From Parablautia intestinalis (GTDB lineage: Bacteria > Bacillota > Clostridia > Lachnospirales > Lachnospiraceae), in NCBI GenBank assembly GCA_003612395.1, contig RAYQ01000021.1, positions 1-64,000 on the forward strand: a DNA stretch of 64,000 nucleotides. The letters are read 5' to 3'. A program made the translations under genes and the position numbers. Below the pieces are notes generated by a model. That model was not told the DNA's origin and searched no databases. It saw only the letters and a program-made list of their open reading frames with translations. The stretch's first letter is position 1. Every line of letters begins with the position of its first letter. Of this stretch, positions 61,353-64,000 are shown one piece after another.

Positions 61353-61434
61353 AGCAATTCTCCTTATATGTGATTTTTATGTTTCGTTCATGAGGAGGCA
61401 GATCGCTGCTACTGCCAGATATACTCTTTTTCAT
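61330..61434 (-). CDS. 34-residue leader peptide overlapping mgtE start
   Basis: The frame starts at ATG 61434 after AAAGGTGG and reads MKKSISGSSSDLPPHERN, then IKITYKENCYGRNQRL, ending 22 nt inside mgtE. The strong ribosome site and the overlap suggest real translation and coupling. The Asp-Leu-Pro-Pro-His-Glu stretch recalls leader peptides such as enterobacterial MgtL, where Pro and acidic residues stall ribosomes at low Mg2+; that link is inference. Confidence 0.5.
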   Translation of the reverse strand: MKKSISGSSSDLPPHERNIKITYKENCYGRNQRL

Positions 61435-61494
61435 AAAAACCACCACCTTTCCGAAAATTGCCAGGGCAACCTTTGCTTTATTTTTACTTTACCA

Positions 61495-61523
61495 AGTTTA
61501 GCTTAAGCTAACTTTTTTGTCAA
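61495..61523 (-). promoter_or_regulatory. mgtE promoter with DtxR/MntR-like palindrome
   Basis: TTGACA (61523-61518), 17-bp spacer and TAAACT (61500-61495). The perfect palindrome TTAGCTTAAGCTAA (61498-61511) overlaps the spacer and the -10. It resembles the TTAGGTTAACCTAA-type boxes of the DtxR/MntR family. The -35 overlaps the yigZ stop codon. Confidence 0.65.
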
Positions 61524-62170
61524 CGAGTTTCCATATAATACCCTTCACCGGTGACCCTTATTCCCGCCCGTGCGCAGGTACACTCTGTCAGAGCCTTTGT
61601 AAGGGACTGCTCCTGATCTGCCGGGATACGGATATCAAACTCTACCTTATCCGTATATCTCGAGTCGGAAATTGCTATCTGCCTGCTGCCAAGCAGATAC
61701 TGTATCCTGCCTGCATCCGTATAGTCAATGGAAATTGTGATTTCCATGCCATAGCGCATAGTCGCAATTCCTGCATCCTCAAGTCCTCTCTTTGCAGCGT
61801 TCGTATATGCCCTTACCAGCCCTCCTGTTCCCAGCAAAGTGCCTCCAAAATATCTGGTTACCACCACCGCCACATTTGTAACATCAGCCCCGAGAAGTAC
61901 TTCAAGGATTGGCTTGCCCGCTGTTCCGCCAGGCTCGCCGTCATCGCTGCACCTTGTAAGCTCCTTGTTTCTTCCTATTACAAAGGCCATGCAGTTGTGT
62001 CTGGCATCATAATATTTTTTTCTGATGCAGTCAATAAAAGCCAAAGCCTCCTGTTCCCCGGATGCAGGGGAAACACTGGCAATAAAACGTGATTTCTTTT
62101 CCTCATATTCCCCGGTTCCCTGTCCATATACCACCTTGTAGGGTGGAAATTCTTTTTTATTTTCTGCCAT
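61520..62170 (-). CDS. yigZ: YigZ/IMPACT-family protein
   Basis: 216 residues: UPF0029 N-terminal domain with RFIASVSPASGEQEALAF, the NCMAFVIGRN segment and the signature DDGEPGGTAGKPIL (about 78-92), then a C-terminal ferredoxin-like domain. Members are thought to bind nucleotides or to affect translation, but the role is unsettled. It lies upstream of mgtE on the same strand and ends inside its promoter. Confidence 0.92.
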   Translation of the reverse strand: MAENKKEFPPYKVVYGQGTGEYEEKKSRFIASVSPASGEQEALAFIDCIRKKYYDARHNCMAFVIGRNKELTRCSDDGEPGGTAGKPILEVLLGADVTNVAVVVTRYFGGTLLGTGGLVRAYTNAAKRGLEDAGIATMRYGMEITISIDYTDAGRIQYLLGSRQIAISDSRYTDKVEFDIRIPADQEQSLTKALTECTCARAGIRVTGEGYYMETR

Positions 62171-62402
62171 ATGAGTGACCCTGCTCCCTTCTGAACCTGC
62201 GAATTCCTGCCAAAGAAAAGCGTAAGCTTTTTGTTGCAGTCAGCTGACAATTTTATTATATACAAGAAAAACCGCCTTCACAAGAAAAATTATATTTACT
62301 CCTATCAAAGTGCACGCCGCTCTCCGTGTATTTATGCATAAAATGTGCTAAAATTGTAAATAACTGTTACCGTTCGGTCAATAGGTTTTTGAGGAACTAT
62401 AA

Positions 62403-62428
62403 TTAAGAATCCTGACAGCAATTCTTAA
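62403..62428. promoter_or_regulatory. dyad upstream of the PBP1 gene
   Basis: TTAAGAAT and ATTCTTAA are perfect 8-bp arms around a 10-bp loop. An extended -10 (TGGTATACT, 62465-62473) lies 37 bp downstream. It is probably a regulator site or a transcript start structure. The remaining 62171-62580 shows no other gene. Confidence 0.4.
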
Positions 62429-62580
62429 TAAACTATAAAATAACTTTATTTCGGTCCCACATTTTGGTATACTTTATGTACTGCAAATTTATAAATGACT
62501 TTAATCTGCATGAAAGCATGGTAAACCGTCTGCTATATTTGGCGGTAAGCTATGCCTGTTGTACATTCAGGAGGTATAAA

Positions 62581-64000
62581 ATGAACTACAGTAAAAAGGG
62601 GATTCACAATAAACAAAAATCCCTGCATGCAACATCAGCCAAGCTGGGAAGGAAACTTCTTTTGGCTACTTTAAATCTTTCCCTGCTTCTTGTCCTGGCC
62701 GTGGGCATTATCGGCCTTTGTATGGGTCTTGGCATTTTTAAAGGCGTAATTGATTCCGCACCCAGCATTGAAAATGTGCAGGTCACGCCTACCGGCTTTT
62801 CCACCTTTGTTTATGATCTGGAGGGAAACCAGACTGCCAAGCTTATTTCCCAAAACTCCAACCGTATCCCTGTTACCCAGGATATGATTCCGGAGGATTT
62901 GGCACACGCTTTTGTGGCCATAGAAGACGAACGTTTCTATGAACATAACGGCATTGATATTAAGGGTATCTTCAGAGCCGCCTACACCGGCATCATGAAT
63001 GGCTTTCATTTCACGGAAGGGGCCAGCACCATCACCCAGCAGCTTTTAAAAAACAACGTTTTCACCGACTGGACAAGCGAACAGGGATTCGCTGACAGTA
63101 TGAAGCGAAAAATCCAGGAACAGTACCTGGCTATTGAACTTACTAAAACCATGTCCAAGGATGATGTTCTCCTTAACTACATGAATACCATCAACCTGGG
63201 GCAGAATACCTTAGGCGTACAGGCTGCCTCTCTGCGTTATTTTAACAAATCCGTTAACAGCCTTACCCTTTCCGAATGTGCGGTTATCGCGGGGATTACG
63301 CAGAATCCTTCCAGATTTAATCCAATTTCCCATCCTGACGACAACGCCACCAGGCGAAAGAAAGTTTTGGGAAATATGTTAGATCAGGGATATATTACCC
63401 AGACTGAATATGATGAGGCAATGGCGGATGATGTTTACTCCCGCATACAGGTTGTCAACGAAGATGCTGAGGAATCCATGGTTAATACATACTTTGTGGA
63501 CGCATTAACCGATGATGTGATGAACGATCTTTTGGCGGCAGGTTATAACGAAACTCAGGCGTTTACCCTGCTCTACAGCGGCGGCCTTAAAATTTATTCC
63601 ACACAGGATCCCCATATTCAGAGTATTTGTGACGAGGTATTTTCCAATGAAGAAAACTATCCCGCCAACACACGCTGGTATCTCAATTATGCCCTGACCA
63701 TCAAAAAAGCAAACGGCGATTTTGAAAATCACAGCACCGAGATGTACCGCGCCCACTATAGAGAACTGGATCCTTCCTTTAACCTGATTTACGATTCCCA
63801 GGAAGATGCCTATGCGCAGATTGAGGATTATAAAAGTTTTGTTTTGGGAGATGGCGATGAAGTTTTTGACGAAAGCATCAACCTGACTCCCCAGCCCCAG
63901 GTTTCCATCACGGTAGAAGATCAAAGTACCGGATATGTGGTTGCCATGGTAGGAGGCCGCGGTGCCAAAGAAGGGAGCAAAACCTTAAACCGCGCTACCG
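62581..64000 (+). CDS. bifunctional penicillin-binding protein PBP1A-type, partial
   Basis: The frame from ATG 62581 (AGGAGGTATAAA before it) is open to the window edge. Basic cytoplasmic tail, one membrane segment (NLSLLLVLAVGIIGLCMGLG), and the GT51 glycosyltransferase domain: IEDERFYEHNGIDIKGIF with catalytic Glu, TITQQLLKN, MNTINLGQNTLGVQAAS. The start of the transpeptidase linker domain follows (GGLKIYSTQDPHIQ, then STGYVVAMVGGRG). It polymerises and cross-links peptidoglycan. Confidence 0.95.
   Translation, partial: MNYSKKGIHNKQKSLHATSAKLGRKLLLATLNLSLLLVLAVGIIGLCMGLGIFKGVIDSAPSIENVQVTPTGFSTFVYDLEGNQTAKLISQNSNRIPVTQDMIPEDLAHAFVAIEDERFYEHNGIDIKGIFRAAYTGIMNGFHFTEGASTITQQLLKNNVFTDWTSEQGFADSMKRKIQEQYLAIELTKTMSKDDVLLNYMNTINLGQNTLGVQAASLRYFNKSVNSLTLSECAVIAGITQNPSRFNPISHPDDNATRRKKVLGNMLDQGYITQTEYDEAMADDVYSRIQVVNEDAEESMVNTYFVDALTDDVMNDLLAAGYNETQAFTLLYSGGLKIYSTQDPHIQSICDEVFSNEENYPANTRWYLNYALTIKKANGDFENHSTEMYRAHYRELDPSFNLIYDSQEDAYAQIEDYKSFVLGDGDEVFDESINLTPQPQVSITVEDQSTGYVVAMVGGRGAKEGSKTLNRAT

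Overview
The window looks like the chromosome of a gut-type Firmicute of the Lachnospiraceae (class Clostridia). This is inferred from moderate GC, AGGAGG-type ribosome sites and a characteristic gene set: DUF4358/MBOAT/DHHW operon, DUF1836 protein, hybrid kinase with a DegV tail, eukaryote-type HisA, TypA, MecA-type PBP, and acid- or asparagine-rich lipoproteins. No rRNA or tRNA gene was recognised.

Layout. 1-5.1 kb is a graveyard: a truncated sigma-like gene of an integrative conjugative element, an XRE regulator, an internally deleted LysR gene, a lipoprotein, a membrane protein and a broken SLC13-type permease. 5.1-10.8 kb is a receiver plus two hybrid histidine kinases, one ending in a DegV lipid-binding domain. 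10.9-16 kb holds a DUF4358-MBOAT-DHHW operon for acylation of an extracellular polymer and a MATE pump. 17-24.5 kb is a cell-envelope stress block on one strand: MecA-type PBP, OmpR/HK pair, a 51-residue membrane peptide, an ABC ATPase and two permeases. BlaI/MecI-like boxes lie before the PBP and an 11-bp direct repeat lies before the ABC operon. 24.6-26.6 kb is an ECF sigma/anti-sigma pair. 26.8-30.1 kb has a carboxymuconolactone decarboxylase-like protein, a MATE pump and relics, including the tail of a rifampin ADP-ribosyltransferase gene. 30.1-37 kb carries rlmD, pcrA and a Tim44-like/SPFH zinc-ribbon pair.

The centrepiece is at 38.7-46.7 kb. A substrate-binding lipoprotein gene is split by a 6.92-kb element ending in a large serine recombinase gene. 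Both junctions share CAGGTGG, the host reading frame is restored exactly on removal, and the element's inner ends form inverted arms around the core, so attL, attR, attB and attP can all be read. Cargo: an AbrB-type gene, a glycosyltransferase relic, and a HelD-like helicase with an unusual C-terminal domain resembling the N-terminal beta-sandwich of GH31 glycosidases. A 64-residue protein is translationally coupled to the recombinase.

46.9-64 kb is mostly housekeeping: a second ECF sigma operon, a DEDDh exonuclease, yerC, csp, hisA, dapB-dapA behind a lysine riboswitch, a corrinoid adenosyltransferase-like protein, an SSB-like protein, typA, mgtE with a leader peptide and a DtxR-like palindrome, yigZ, and the start of a bifunctional PBP1.

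Across the whole window a 37-bp palindromic repeat (AACAAACGCC...GGCTTATTGT) recurs about a dozen times, usually just after stop codons and with a fixed polarity to the gene it follows.
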